Positions 34,253-44,707 of a stretch of 64,000 bases of DNA are shown piece by piece; positions within the stretch are counted from its first letter, which is position 1; every line of letters starts with the position of its first letter. The stretch lies in NCBI RefSeq assembly GCF_014905175.1, contig NC_057791.1, positions 15,566,177 through 15,630,176 of the forward strand, given 5' to 3'. The notes under the pieces are model-generated. The model did no database searches, was not told where the DNA came from, and saw only the letters and a program-made list of their open reading frames with translations. The position numbers and the translations under genes were made by a program. This stretch comes from Aphidius gifuensis (taxonomy: Eukaryota > Arthropoda > Insecta > Hymenoptera > Braconidae).

Positions 34253-35147
34253 TTTGTTATTAATTTAATTAACAACGAAACATTTGTTAAAGAAGAGTTT
34301 GGAGCTGGTGAGCTTCAATATGTAGATCCGGAATATTTTATTGTTATTGTTTTTGTTAATTCAAAACAATAACATCATATGGATCATATGGTTTGACACA
34401 ATATGACACGTGGGTACGGGAAGCCTGTCTAGTGTCTGGTTTACAACATTGCTTCAAGGCGCATTTACAAATCGTATGATGGAAACGATACTTTATACCT
34501 AAACGCGTCAAATAACAATAAATAAATAGAGCAAGTTCAATTGCAGATGATAATTTGAAAAAAGTGGTGTTAAAATAGAACATTAAATATATTATACTAA
34601 TGTCTTTGATTTAATATCTTTAATTGACGAAATTTTACCTGTCAAAATTATCTTTTTCTACGCATGACACTGCGCAGTACCGAGTAGAGTTGATAAAGCA
34701 TAACAATTGAGTTCTGATTACACCACAAAATAAAGCAATAATTTGAATTTTGTTTTTGATATCATAAAGCTACTTATGTGTTTTTTTTTAAACTTAGCAA
34801 GTGACACCAATTTTTTATAATTTTAAACGATGATAATCCCGAATAAATTGAATCTCATAATTGAATAGTATTTTAAAAAAATTTCGAATGTTTTTTAAAA
34901 AATCATGACTTTATAAAAGTATATATATAGTACAATTTGTTTAGTAATTTTATTACAATTTCATATTTGTACCAAAAGTATAGGTATAAAAAGAAAACAA
35001 CAAACTAAAATTTCGACAATTTATTCAGATGAAAATTAGAAAAAATAAAGTTCAGTATATAAGTATATAATGTTTTAGATCTTTTTAAATATATATCCAA
35101 GATGCAATTTTGAATAAAACTTTTTTATGAGATTATTTTGATTGTAA
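34253..35147 (-). promoter_or_regulatory. RUS1 upstream region, and 3' remnant of copy 6
   Basis: This is the promoter side of RUS1. The string CTACGCATGACACTGCGCAG at about 34659-34678 contains the palindrome ACTGCGCAGT and a TGACNNNGC motif as bound by Cnc/Maf proteins. Just downstream in RUS1's sense is a plausible leader-exon donor at 34638. Copies of this region recur at about 36545-37060, 45410-45660 and 61920-62530. From about 35010 to 35147 the DNA is the decayed 3' end of array copy 6. The two small ORFs in the region are not supported. Confidence 0.5.
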
Positions 35148-36485
35148 TTATTCTTCATATGGTTTTCTTTCTTCATCATTTTGTAGTATATTTTTCAGAT
35201 AAAGATCAACAACTTCATATTTTTGTTTGTCAAATAAATCGTTGTAATATAGTTCAAAGCCTTTACTAATTTCTGGACGTAGTTTATTCACTCCATCAGT
35301 ATCATCAATAACAGATGTAACAAGAATAACGGCTTGTAGTTTAAACATTATTGATTTATCTATTGACCAACAAATTTCAACAATACTTTTTCCAAAATTA
35401 TCTGAACATTTTTTCCAAATTTCAGGTATCATCCACAGATCAGTATAAACAATTTTTTTATAACGATCATAATCATCAACAATTCTTTCTACAATGATTT
35501 TAATTAACCTATATAATTCATTATCACAATAATCCAAATCTGATAGCAAATATTTCCAGGGCCATTCTTTACTGAAAAGTAAAGTTATTCTTGGTTTATA
35601 TAATATGAATAATTGATTTTTGTTGACTTCTGTCATGTGTGCCAACATGAAAAATAAATTACAAACGTGCTGTTTTGCTTCTAGTTTTGGAAGTAGACCA
35701 ATCAGATATCCGACTCCACGTACCAATCCTTCTTTAACAAGTGGTAAAATTATCTTATTTTTATCATCTTGACTGAGTTCGTTAATGAAATATTTAACAC
35801 CTACAGTGTTGGCTCTTTCAACACAGTATTCAAGTGCATCTATTTCAGTGGTTTCAGTTGTAAATATTGAGTGTCTTTTATCAACGAATTGAATCCAATA
35901 GTTCACAATCAACAAAGATTTTCCAGCCTTACTAAGTGTCATCTGAATCTCGAATTTCATATGTTCTGAACACTTGTTCCATGTACTGTAGATAATGTCC
36001 TCAATGCAATATGTACATGCTTCATAAAACAAGAATGGCAAACTAAAATTTTCATCATTAGCATTGTAAATATTCAAACATGTTTTTACTTCATCTACTC
36101 TTCCAAAACAATCAAATTCAATGTATTTACAAAATTTTTCAATTGTAGGAAAGTGTTTACCTATGGTTAGATTATCGCATTTTTTACATGTACGTTCCAG
36201 ATAATCCAATAAATTTTCTTCAACTGGTCTCATAACATACAGTAAATCATTTTTTATAGCATAAGGTAATTTCATTGAGTCAACTCGTTCAAATATATCG
36301 ATAAACTGTTTGCTCATTTCTATTTTGATTCTATTTTGATTAAGAAAGTTTGGTTCATTGGTTTTCCTTGATAAAAATAAAGCACTTATTTTAGCAATTC
36401 GTGGACGACTTAGCCATATATTTGCAGCTATTCGAATTGATGCCATTTGTTGTAAATTTAATTCCAGTTTAAATTTTGTACCCAT
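35148..36485 (-). CDS. Array copy 6, short form
   Basis: 445 residues, intronless. It has the full N-terminal and central family landmarks (NLQQMASIRIAANIWLSRPR, LLYVMRPVEENLLDYL, EACTYCIEDIIYSTWNKC, DALEYCVERANTVGVKYF, EWPWKYLLSDLDYC, YTDLWMIPEIWKKC, LVTSVIDDTDGVNKLRPEIS) and stops after LQNDEERKPYEE. The C-terminal module is absent. Downstream DNA (35010-35147) resembles only the last part of the long-form gene, joined across a deletion of about 200 bp that has nearly the same breakpoints in copies 8, 10, 12, 14 and 16. MRPVEENLL has a glutamate where the family has glycine (PVGENLL). Whether the short product works without the FLNWRF module is unknown. It lies directly upstream of the RUS1 promoter region. 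Confidence 0.75.
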   Translation of the reverse strand: MGTKFKLELNLQQMASIRIAANIWLSRPRIAKISALFLSRKTNEPNFLNQNRIKIEMSKQFIDIFERVDSMKLPYAIKNDLLYVMRPVEENLLDYLERTCKKCDNLTIGKHFPTIEKFCKYIEFDCFGRVDEVKTCLNIYNANDENFSLPFLFYEACTYCIEDIIYSTWNKCSEHMKFEIQMTLSKAGKSLLIVNYWIQFVDKRHSIFTTETTEIDALEYCVERANTVGVKYFINELSQDDKNKIILPLVKEGLVRGVGYLIGLLPKLEAKQHVCNLFFMLAHMTEVNKNQLFILYKPRITLLFSKEWPWKYLLSDLDYCDNELYRLIKIIVERIVDDYDRYKKIVYTDLWMIPEIWKKCSDNFGKSIVEICWSIDKSIMFKLQAVILVTSVIDDTDGVNKLRPEISKGFELYYNDLFDKQKYEVVDLYLKNILQNDEERKPYEE

Positions 36486-37465
36486 GATAATTTATTTTGT
36501 TTGTTGATTCAAAACAATTTATAAAAAGGAAGTATTATTATAACCTCAAACAATCACTGGATTTCGCACATGTGTATGTATAATCTACAAGATGCCTGTC
36601 TGGTTTACAACATTGATTTAAGGCGCCTTTACAAATCGTATGATGGAAACGATACTTAATATCTAAACGTCGAAAAAATATTAAATAAATAGCAAGTTCA
36701 ATTGCAGATGATAATTTAAAAAAAGTGATGCTAAAATAGATCATATTATACTAATGTCTTTGATTTAGTATTTTTAAATTGGTCATTGACGAAATTTACC
36801 TGTCGAAATTATTTTTTTCTACGCATGACTCTGCGCAGTAATGACTAATGAGTAAAGCTGATAAAGGATTAAATTAAGTTCTGATTTGAATTCTGTTTTT
36901 GACATGATATAGCTAATATGTTTTTTTTCTAACTGAGCAAGTGACACAACTCTTTCATAATTCCGAACGATGATAATCCTGAATAAATTGAATCTCATAA
37001 TTAAATTATATTTTCGATATTTTAACATTGAAATAAATGAAAAATAAATAGTACAATTTATACAATAGTTTCAGTACAATTTTCATGTACCATTCGATAT
37101 TTGTACCAAATGTAAATGTAAAATAAAAAAACAAACTAAAATTTTAATGTTTTTTCTTTAAATTTCAACAATTTATTCAGATAAAAATTAAAAAGAAATT
37201 CAATTCCATATAAATTGTATTAGATTTTTTAAAAAATATATCTAAGATCTGCTTCTGAATGAAACCTTTTTATGAGATCTTGATTGTAATATGACTTCCT
37301 TTTTTGATAATTTTGTAGTATACTTCTCAGATGAAGATCAACAACTTTATATTTTTGTCGATCAATAGATATAAAAATAACATTATTTTATCTATTAATA
37401 ATTACAGAAATATTTAAAAGTCAATAATAGTAAAAAAAAAAAAATGCAAAAATTATTGAGGTAAA
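36486..37465. other. Spacer between copies 6 and 7: copied RUS1 upstream region plus a short-gene remnant
   Basis: The first 60 bp are the family leader with an altered E-box (CGCACATGTGTATG near 36565). About 36590-37060 repeats the RUS1 upstream region 34430-34960, including GGTTTACAACATTG, CAAATCGTATGATGGAAACG, TCTACGCATGACTCTGCGCA and a GATGATAATCCTGAATAAAT block. About 37135-37370 is the broken 3' end of another short-form gene, recognisable by the GATCAACAACTTTATATTTT region. It then enters copy 7's 3' flank. RUS1 exons themselves are deleted here. Confidence 0.6.
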
Positions 37466-39259
37466 TTATTGTTGTATAATTATTAAAATGTTTTTTATAA
37501 TTTTAACGATTTCTTCAGATGAAAATTGAAAATAAGTCAATATATGATTGAAATGTTTTCGATCATCTTTAATATATTTTTGAAGATGTGCTTTGAAATC
37601 AATATTTTCTACGAGCCTTTGTTTAAATTGTTTTTGATAACTAGGATCGAAGTCAAGAATTAAAAATAATATTCCAATATGTATTTCAAAATGAGTTTCA
37701 TATTTTTTTAACACACGACATAAAAGTGTAATAAAAACACTATCAGCTGTAAAATCTTTTTTAAATTGTGTTATTTGCACATGATCATTATCAAAACGCC
37801 AATTTAAAAATCTATCAAAGTTATCAAAGTACTTGAAGAGTAATAATTGACAACAAATATTTTTTGAATGTAATAATGCTTTATATGATTTTCTTTCTTC
37901 ATCACTTTGAAGTATATTTTCCAGGAAAAAATCAACAACTTCATATTTTTGTTCATCAATAAGTTCGTTGCAATGTATTTCAAAGCCTTTATAAATTTCT
38001 GAACGTAGCTTATTTACTCCATCAGTATCATCAATAACAGATGTAACAAGAATAACGGCTTGTAGTTTAAACATTATTGGTTTTTCCAATGACCAACAAA
38101 GTTCAGCAATACTTTCTTCAAAATAACTTGGATTTTTTTTCCAAAGTTCAGATATCATCCATAGATCAGTATAGACAGTTTTTTTATAAAAATTATAATC
38201 ATCAACAATTTTTTCTACAATGATTTTAATCATCCGATAATATATTTCTTTATCAAAAAAATCCAAATCCAATAGCAAATATTTCCAGGGCCATTGTTGA
38301 GTCAAAAGAAAAATTATTCTTTCTTCATTTAAAAAGAAAAATTGTTTTTTGTTGTCTTCTGTCATATGTGCCAAAAGAGAAAATAAATTGCAAATGTGCT
38401 GTTGTAGATTTTGACTTGGAGTTAAAAAAAGCAAGCCTTTTTCGATTGGTTGCTGTAATAGTTTTTGAGCAAGTGGTAAAATTATCTTATTTTTATCATC
38501 TTGATTGAGTTTGTTAATGAAATAGTTAACACCTGCAGTGTTGGCATTCTCAACGCAGTCTTCAAGTAAATCTATTTCAGTGGGTTTATAAACTGCATAC
38601 AAAGGTCGATACTTGGAATATTTTTCATCAATGACTTGAGTCCAGCCTTCATCAACGATTTGCATCCAGTATAGCATAATTTTCAACGTATTACTTCCAA
38701 ATTCAAAATTGATCGAAAGTACGGATCTAAATGTATTATTTATTAGTTTTGAACACTTGTTCCATATACTGAAGATAAGATCCTCAAGGTAATATGTACA
38801 TGCTCCATAAAAAAAGAATAGCATACTAAAATTTTCATTAGCATTGTAAATATTTAAAAATGTTTTTACTTTATCTACTCTTCCAAAACAATCAAATTCA
38901 ATGTGTTTACAATAAACGTCAGGTCCAGGAAATAACTGTTCTGCATCACCCCTTTGTGGACATGTATGTCTTGCAAGATAATCCAATAAATTTTCTCCAA
39001 CTGGTTTCATAATATGCAGTAAATCCTTTTTTATTACATAAGGTAATTTCATTGAATCAACTTTTTCAAATATATCGGTAAGCCATTCTCTTATTTTCAT
39101 CTTGAATTTGTCATCACTAGGAGATAGATATTTGATGTTATTCTTTGACAAAAAATCACATATTTCACGAATCATTGGACGACTTAGCCAAATATTTGCA
39201 GCTACTCGAATTAATGCCATTTGTTGTAAATTTAATTCCAGTTTAAGTTTTATATCCAT
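37466..39259 (-). CDS. Array copy 7, long form, intact
   Basis: 597 residues, the longest array copy after copy 0, intronless. The first 100 or so residues and the last 300 are almost identical to copy 11 (46046-47821); in the last 300 the only change I see is Tyr for Arg in the KK(Y/R)ETH string. The middle (about residues 105-290) differs at many positions and in length. Copy 7 has two insert-like stretches after YWMQIVDEGW and around EKYSKYRPLYAVYKPT. Cysteine at ARHTCPQRG and the pairs GACTYYLEDLIF differ from the consensus EACTYCLED. All long-form landmarks are present through YFQFSSEEIVKI, and the C-terminal tail ends NILIIIQQ rather than KKTFE. The upstream block has CACGTG (39342-39347), ATATATTTATAAAAG (about 39385) and an expanded GA microsatellite. 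Confidence 0.87.
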   Translation of the reverse strand: MDIKLKLELNLQQMALIRVAANIWLSRPMIREICDFLSKNNIKYLSPSDDKFKMKIREWLTDIFEKVDSMKLPYVIKKDLLHIMKPVGENLLDYLARHTCPQRGDAEQLFPGPDVYCKHIEFDCFGRVDKVKTFLNIYNANENFSMLFFFYGACTYYLEDLIFSIWNKCSKLINNTFRSVLSINFEFGSNTLKIMLYWMQIVDEGWTQVIDEKYSKYRPLYAVYKPTEIDLLEDCVENANTAGVNYFINKLNQDDKNKIILPLAQKLLQQPIEKGLLFLTPSQNLQQHICNLFSLLAHMTEDNKKQFFFLNEERIIFLLTQQWPWKYLLLDLDFFDKEIYYRMIKIIVEKIVDDYNFYKKTVYTDLWMISELWKKNPSYFEESIAELCWSLEKPIMFKLQAVILVTSVIDDTDGVNKLRSEIYKGFEIHCNELIDEQKYEVVDFFLENILQSDEERKSYKALLHSKNICCQLLLFKYFDNFDRFLNWRFDNDHVQITQFKKDFTADSVFITLLCRVLKKYETHFEIHIGILFLILDFDPSYQKQFKQRLVENIDFKAHLQKYIKDDRKHFNHILTYFQFSSEEIVKIIKNILIIIQQ

Positions 39260-39402
39260 GATAATTTTTTTGTTTATTTATTTAAAACAATTTGTAAACA
39301 ATGAAATTAGTATTTTAACCTCAAAAAATCACTATGTTTCGCACGTGTATCACTTAAATATTATTTTGCACTGTTTTGCACTGATATATTTATAAAAGAG
39401 GA
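39260..39402 (-). promoter_or_regulatory. Conserved upstream block of copy 7
   Basis: E-box CACGTG at 39342-39347 inside CGCACGTGTATCAC, then TATTATTTTGCACTGTTTTG and a TATA-like GATATATTTATAAAAG at about 39383-39398, all shared almost base for base with copy 11 (47904-47959) and copy 13 (55904-55960). The order is consistent with a TATA box about 130 bp upstream of the ATG in the gene's orientation. Confidence 0.5.

Positions 39403-39406
<4 letters not shown>

Positions 39407-39454
<48 letters not shown>
39407..39454. repeat. (GA)24 microsatellite
   Basis: 48 bp of uninterrupted GA dinucleotides, followed by AAGAGAAAGAG. The homologous position in twin copy 11 (about 47966-47975) has only a few GA units, so the expansion postdates that duplication. 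It lies just beyond the TATA-like string of copy 7. Confidence 0.95.
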
Positions 39455-39459
<5 letters not shown>

Positions 39460-39461
<2 letters not shown>

Positions 39462-40767
39462 AGAGAATATGAGAGACAAGTAAGAAACAAGATTATCTCT
39501 CTGTTTTTTTTTTTTTGTCTATACATAGAGACCTCTTGCAGATGACTCTGTGAAATATAATATTCTATGAGAAAATATCGATTTTTGATTTACGTATTTA
39601 CTATAATTTCAAACAATGATAATCCTGAATAAATTGAATCCCATAATTGAATAATATATTTACATTGAAATAATTAAAAAATATTTCAAATGTTTTTCTT
39701 AAAAAATCATCAAATATATAAGTAGTACAATTTTTACAATATAGTTTCATTGCAATTTTTATGTACGATTCCAATAGTAATTATTAAATTGAAAATAACT
39801 CATTAAAGAAGCTTACCAATCTAAAAAAAAATGCAACTTTATATTATTTATGCATTACATTACGAAATTTTAAAATATACGCTCTAATAAAAAAACTCGT
39901 ACCTTACTTAACAATTAAATTATTATGTATATCTATATAATAATTAAATAACAATTACTGTCCACCAAAACATGGAAATTCTGTTCGATTAACGTCGTCA
40001 ACACTAGTTATAAGTATAACTTTTGAGCCAAAAAAAAAATGCCAAAATTCAAGTCATGTTTTTATAAAAATTCATACTGCAGTTTTTACAATAGTTTCAG
40101 TACAAGTTTCATGTACTGACACATGTTGAACATACTTAATACAGAAGCTTTCAAATCTAAAAATAAAAATTTTACATTATTTATACCTTACATTACATTT
40201 GTGTATCAAGAATTTTATTTTATACTGGAAAAAATATACTTTAATAAAAATCTTGTAAATTTACTCAATTTTCCAGTTAAAAGTATATAACTTATGTGCT
40301 AAAATAGAAGGTTAAAATTAAATCCAAGACTATGATAAAAAGGAATGTTTTTAAACACACACAGATATTTTATTGATGAAAATTTAACAATAATATTTTT
40401 TATTTTTACGATAAGTTACATATTTAATATCACATGAATATATGTGTATATATTTTTTTTATTTTATTTTATATATTTTATATTCCTCAGTAATTAAAAA
40501 TAACATTATTATATCTATTAATTACAAAAATACTTGGACGTTAATAGTCGTAGAAAAGAATGTTTTCAATGTTCTTTTTTTTATTTCAACAATTTCTTCA
40601 GATTAAAATTGTTTAAAAGAAACAAATTTCCAATTGAAATATTTTGTATCTTTTTCAATATATTTTTCTAGATGTATTCTTTGAAATAAATATTTTTATG
40701 ATTTTTTTGTTTAATTTATATTTTGTGATTGTTGTAATTCTTGATATGATTTATTTTTTCTATCATT
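39460..40767. other. Spacer between copies 7 and 8 with RUS1 exon-6 debris
   Basis: Contains the recurring GATAATCCTGAATAAATTGA block (about 39618). A worn RUS1 exon-6 piece at about 39960-40012 reads TGTCCACCAAAACATGGAAA then GTCGTCAACACTAG, matching 32981-33035. A block at about 40264-40310 (AAAAGTATATAACTTATGTG) is also seen near 42890, 49070 and 56520. Copy 8's 3' flank follows from 40370, including the short-form 3' remnant at about 40560-40767. No intact gene is present. Confidence 0.6.
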
Positions 40768-41212
40768 TTATAGTATATTTTTCACATAAAGATCAACAAT
40801 TTCATATTTTTGTTTGTCAATAAGTTCGTTGCAATGTATTTCAAAGCCATTAAAAATTTCTGAACGTAGTTTATTCACTCCATCAGTATCATCAACAACA
40901 GATGTAACAAGAGTAACAGCTTCTAGTTTAAACATCATTGGTTTGTCCCATGACCAACAAATTTCAGCAATACTTTCTTTAAAACGATTTGGATTTTTTT
41001 TCCAAATTTCAGATATCATCCACAGATCAGTATAAACAATTTTTTTATAAAAATCATAATCATCAACAATTCTTTCTACAATGGTTTTAATCAACCAATC
41101 ATATGTTTCTTTATCAAAATAATCCAAATCCAATAGCAAATATTTCCAAGGCCATTCTTTAATCATTAGAGAAATTATTCTTTGTTTATATAATGTAAAT
41201 AATAATAAGCTA
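40768..41212 (-). pseudogene. Array copy 8: fragment of a short-form gene
   Basis: Only the central-to-C-terminal part survives: LYKQRIISLMIKEWPWKYLL through LVTSVVDDTDGVNKLRSEIF to IVDLYVKNIL and stop. Upstream of about 41212 the sequence switches abruptly to family 5' flank (CGGGCATCACCCCTATCAGC), so about 240-300 N-terminal codons were deleted, fusing flank to gene body. The surviving residues are nearly identical to copies 12 and 14, apart from Val for Ile in SVVDD. An ORF reading through the junction starts in flank sequence and is unlikely to be used. Confidence 0.8.
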
Positions 41213-42069
41213 ATACGGGCATCACCCCTATCAGCCATAAAGTGGCGCCACACATTACGATAAATTGCGATAAATATATGATAAATGTGATGTATGAAAA
41301 CTGGAAACACACCTTTATTAAATTCCATCAATACTAAAAAAGTAATTCAACTAAAATTATTCTCAAACATACGCAAAATAATTAATTAATTCTCGTTTAT
41401 TAAATTCTTCAACTTATTCTTTCAACGCTGATATATTAATAATTTATGTAATTTATCTAAGGAAAGGATGTAGACAAATAAATTAATTAACAGTCTAGAT
41501 TAATTTCACAGCATTATTGCTGTGTCATCCAATTAATCAAAAGTAATGATCTAAATTATTGACAAATGTTATAGTTTAACAACGAGTTACACAAAAATTT
41601 CGATATTTACTTGGTATATCTGGTTTGCAAACCAATTTGTTATAAAATAAAACCAGAATATTAATAAAATACAACTGAAATACAAATAATGTACAAATTG
41701 GCAAGGGTAATGTTAGCAGTAGAGTATTTATACCAATTTACATGATTCTTCAAGATTGGTTACTTGTCCAACTCTTAGTACGAGTAAATTTAGAATTCAT
41801 AATTTATTTTTTTATTTTATTTATATTGTTTTGACTTTTATTTCAATTATTTTTTTATTTATATTGTAGCATTGGGGTGAAAAAATGATATCAAAATTCG
41901 ACGAACATGAATAAAAAAAACATGTATTCAAATTATTTTTAGAAGTTGTAAATAAATCCTGTTTTATATTTGATTATTATAGGAATAGAAAAGAAATTAA
42001 TAAATAATTTTACAATTTATTATTTAATACAAATTAAAATTTAATTTTAAACTTTAATTTTAAAGAAAA
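41213..42069. other. Spacer between fragments 8 and 9
   Basis: The first 120 bp are family 5' flank (AAACTGGAAACACACCTTTA element near 41300). The middle (about 41450-41900) has no match that I recognise elsewhere in the window, and no ORF. The last part is AT-rich and leads into fragment 9. Confidence 0.4.
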
Positions 42070-42310
42070 ATTGTTTATAATAATACTTTATCAGTATCAA
42101 CAATAACAAATGCAACAAGAATAGGTTCAGATATATCATCCACAGATCAGTATAAACAATGTTTTTATAGACATTATAATCATCAACAATTCTTTCTACA
42201 AGGACTTTACTTAAGAAACGCAATAACTTGTTGTCCGCCAAAACATGGAAATTCTTTTCGATTAACTTCGTCAACACTAGTTAAAGGTATAACCTTTGTG
42301 CCAAAATAAA
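42070..42310 (-). pseudogene. Array fragment 9 fused to a RUS1 exon-6 shred
   Basis: About 42090-42215 matches a small interior part of the family (VTSVIDDTDG region collapsed onto the YTDLWMIS region and VERIVDDY). About 42230-42290 (TGTCCGCCAAAACATGGAAA then TTCGTCAACACTAG) matches RUS1 exon 6. A related shorter scrap of the family part lies at about 53395-53460 and 58815-58880. It is non-coding. Confidence 0.65.
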
Positions 42311-43336
42311 GGGCCAAAATTAAGTCTAAGATTAATAATGATAAAAAGAAATGTTTATAAACACATAGACATTTTATTGATAAAAATTTAACAATATTTT
42401 CTATCAAAAAACTAGTTCAAGAAAAAAATTAAAACATACGAAACTTAATTAATTGATTACTGTATGTTATAAATTCTTCGATCAATATTCACCGTTGCTG
42501 CAGTTAATTATTCATCACAAAATAAAAGAATAATATTTGAATCCTGTGTTTCACATCATATGCTTTCATTATTTTAAATGATAATAAACGTGGATAAATA
42601 TAGAATCTCATAATTAAATAATGTTTTAACATTAGAAAAATTATAAAACATTTCGAATGTTATTTGAAAAATTAATGATTTTATAAAAGTATTCATACAA
42701 CAGTTTTAGCACAATTTCCATGTATTGATACATGTTGAAATTTTCCGATAAAAAAAAAAAAATGCAATTTTACATTATACATTACATTATAATTTTACAT
42801 TACATTTATGTATCAAGAAATTTATTTTATCCTAGAAAAAATATACTTTAAGAAGGAACTTGTAAATTTACAATCGTCCAGCTAGAAGTATATAACTTAT
42901 GTGCTAAAATAAAAGGATAAAATTGAAACCACGATTAATGATAAATAAGAAATGTTTATAAACACAAAGATATTTAATTGATGAAAATTTAACAATAATA
43001 TTATTTATTTTTTTAATAAGTTACATATTTAATATCACATGAATATTTGTGTATATATTTTTTTTATTTAATTTAATTTACTTATAAAGTATTTCTCAGT
43101 AAAAAAAATAACATTATTATATCTATTATCTACGAAATTACTTAGAGGTTAATAATAGTAGAAAAAAATACAAAAAATTATTGATATAAAATTATTTACA
43201 AGTTTTTTCAATTTCAACAATTTTTACAGGTTGAAATTAATGAAAAAAAAAATTTTCCAATTGAAATGTTTTGTATCTTTTTTAATATATTTTCCAAGAT
43301 GTTTTCTTGAAAATAACAATTTTTTATGAGCTTTGT
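42311..43336. other. Spacer left of copy 10
   Basis: A mixture of recurring spacer blocks: AATGTTTATAAACACATAGA (about 42348), the GATAATAAACGTGGATAAAT variant of the RUS1-upstream block (about 42580), AGAAGTATATAACTTATGTG (about 42885), and the 3' flank of copy 10 with the short-form C-terminal remnant at about 43195-43336. There is no open frame. Confidence 0.5.
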
Positions 43337-44707
43337 TTAATTTATATTCTGTGATTGTAATAATTCTTCATATGGTTTTCTTTCTCCATCATTTTGTAGT
43401 ATGTTTTTCATATAAAGATCAACAACTTCATATTTTTGTTTGTCAATAAATTCGTTGCAATGTTTTTCAAAGCCTTGACAAATTTCTGGACGTAGTTTAT
43501 TCACTCCATCAGTATCATCAATAACAGATGTAACAAGAGTAACAGCTTCTAGTTTAAACATCATTGGTTTGTCCCATGACCAACAAATTTCAGCAATACT
43601 TTCTTTAAAACGATTTGGATTTTTTTTCCAAATCTCAGATATCATCCACAGATCAGTATAAACAATTTTTTTATAAAAATCATAATCATCAACAATTCTT
43701 TCTACAATGATTTTAATCAACCAATCATATGTTTCTTTATCAAAATAATCCAAATCCAATAACAAATATTTCCAGGGCCATTCTTTAATCATTAGAAAAA
43801 TTATTCTTTGTTTATTTAAAATGAAAAATTGATTTTTGTTGTCTTCTGTCATGTGTGCCAAAAGAGAAAATAAATTACAAACGAGCTGTTGTAGTTTTCG
43901 TTTTGGAAGTAGAACAATTAGACATTCGATTCTTTGTTCTAATTGTTCTTGAGCAAGTGGTAAAATTATCTTATTTTTATCATCTTGACTAAGTTTGTTT
44001 ATGAAATATTTAAAACCTACATTGTTGGCTTTTTTAACACAGTATTTAAGTGCATCTATTTCAGTGGCTTCAGTTGAAAGCGACGACTGATTTTTATCAA
44101 CGAATTGCATCCAGTATTGTTGCATTGAATGGATATTACCATAATGCAAACCACGAGGGGTAGAAAATGAGAGTTGAAAATTAGATTTCTCATGTTCTGA
44201 ACATTTGTTCCATGTACTGTGGATAACATCCTCAAGGCATAATGTACATGCTTCATAAAACAAGAATATCACATTAAAATTTTCACTAGCATTGTAAATA
44301 TTTAAAAATGTTTTTACTTCATCTACTCTTCCAAAACAATCAAATTCAATGTGCTTACAATAAACGTCAAGTCCAGGAATATTATGTCTAAAAAATCCAC
44401 TCCATTTTGTCGATGTACGTACAAGATAATCCAATAAATTTTCTCCAACTGGTCTCATAACATACAGTAAATCATTTTTTATTGCATGAGGTAAATTCAT
44501 TGAATCAACTTGTTTAAATGTATCGATAAACCATTTTTTCATTTCCACCTCGAATGTAGCAACACAATGAGTTTCATAGCTGATGTTATTGTTCGAGAAA
44601 AAATTACTCATTTTATCAATCATTGGACGACTTCGCCATATATTTGCAGCTACTCGAATTGATGCCAATTGTTGTAAATTTGATTCCAGTTTAAATTCTA
44701 AAACCAT
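43337..44707 (-). CDS. Array copy 10, short form
   Basis: 456 residues, intronless, ending DGERKPYEELLQSQNIN. N-terminus MVLEFKLESNLQQLASIRVA; then LLYVMRPVGENLLDYLVRTS, EACTLCLEDVIHSTWNKC, DALKYCVKKANNVGFKYF, LAHMTEDNK, EWPWKYLLLDLDYFDKETYD, LWMISEIWKKNPNRFKES, ICWSWDKPMMFKLEAVTLVT and SVIDDTDGVNKLRPEIC. From EWPW to VTLVTSV it is practically the same as copies 8, 12 and 14, while the first half is distinct. The stop lies just before the shared deletion. Its upstream block keeps CACGTG (44793-44798), but the TATA-like string is worn (GATACATTCACAAAAG). It is the short form with the most canonical coding sequence. Confidence 0.78.
   Translation of the reverse strand: MVLEFKLESNLQQLASIRVAANIWRSRPMIDKMSNFFSNNNISYETHCVATFEVEMKKWFIDTFKQVDSMNLPHAIKNDLLYVMRPVGENLLDYLVRTSTKWSGFFRHNIPGLDVYCKHIEFDCFGRVDEVKTFLNIYNASENFNVIFLFYEACTLCLEDVIHSTWNKCSEHEKSNFQLSFSTPRGLHYGNIHSMQQYWMQFVDKNQSSLSTEATEIDALKYCVKKANNVGFKYFINKLSQDDKNKIILPLAQEQLEQRIECLIVLLPKRKLQQLVCNLFSLLAHMTEDNKNQFFILNKQRIIFLMIKEWPWKYLLLDLDYFDKETYDWLIKIIVERIVDDYDFYKKIVYTDLWMISEIWKKNPNRFKESIAEICWSWDKPMMFKLEAVTLVTSVIDDTDGVNKLRPEICQGFEKHCNEFIDKQKYEVVDLYMKNILQNDGERKPYEELLQSQNIN

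Noticed and set aside
34356..34583. Small cysteine-containing minus-strand ORF in the RUS1 upstream region, similar to one at 36538-36744
   Set aside because: The similarity exists because the whole upstream region was duplicated; the two frames differ by indels and end differently, so coding constraint is not supported.
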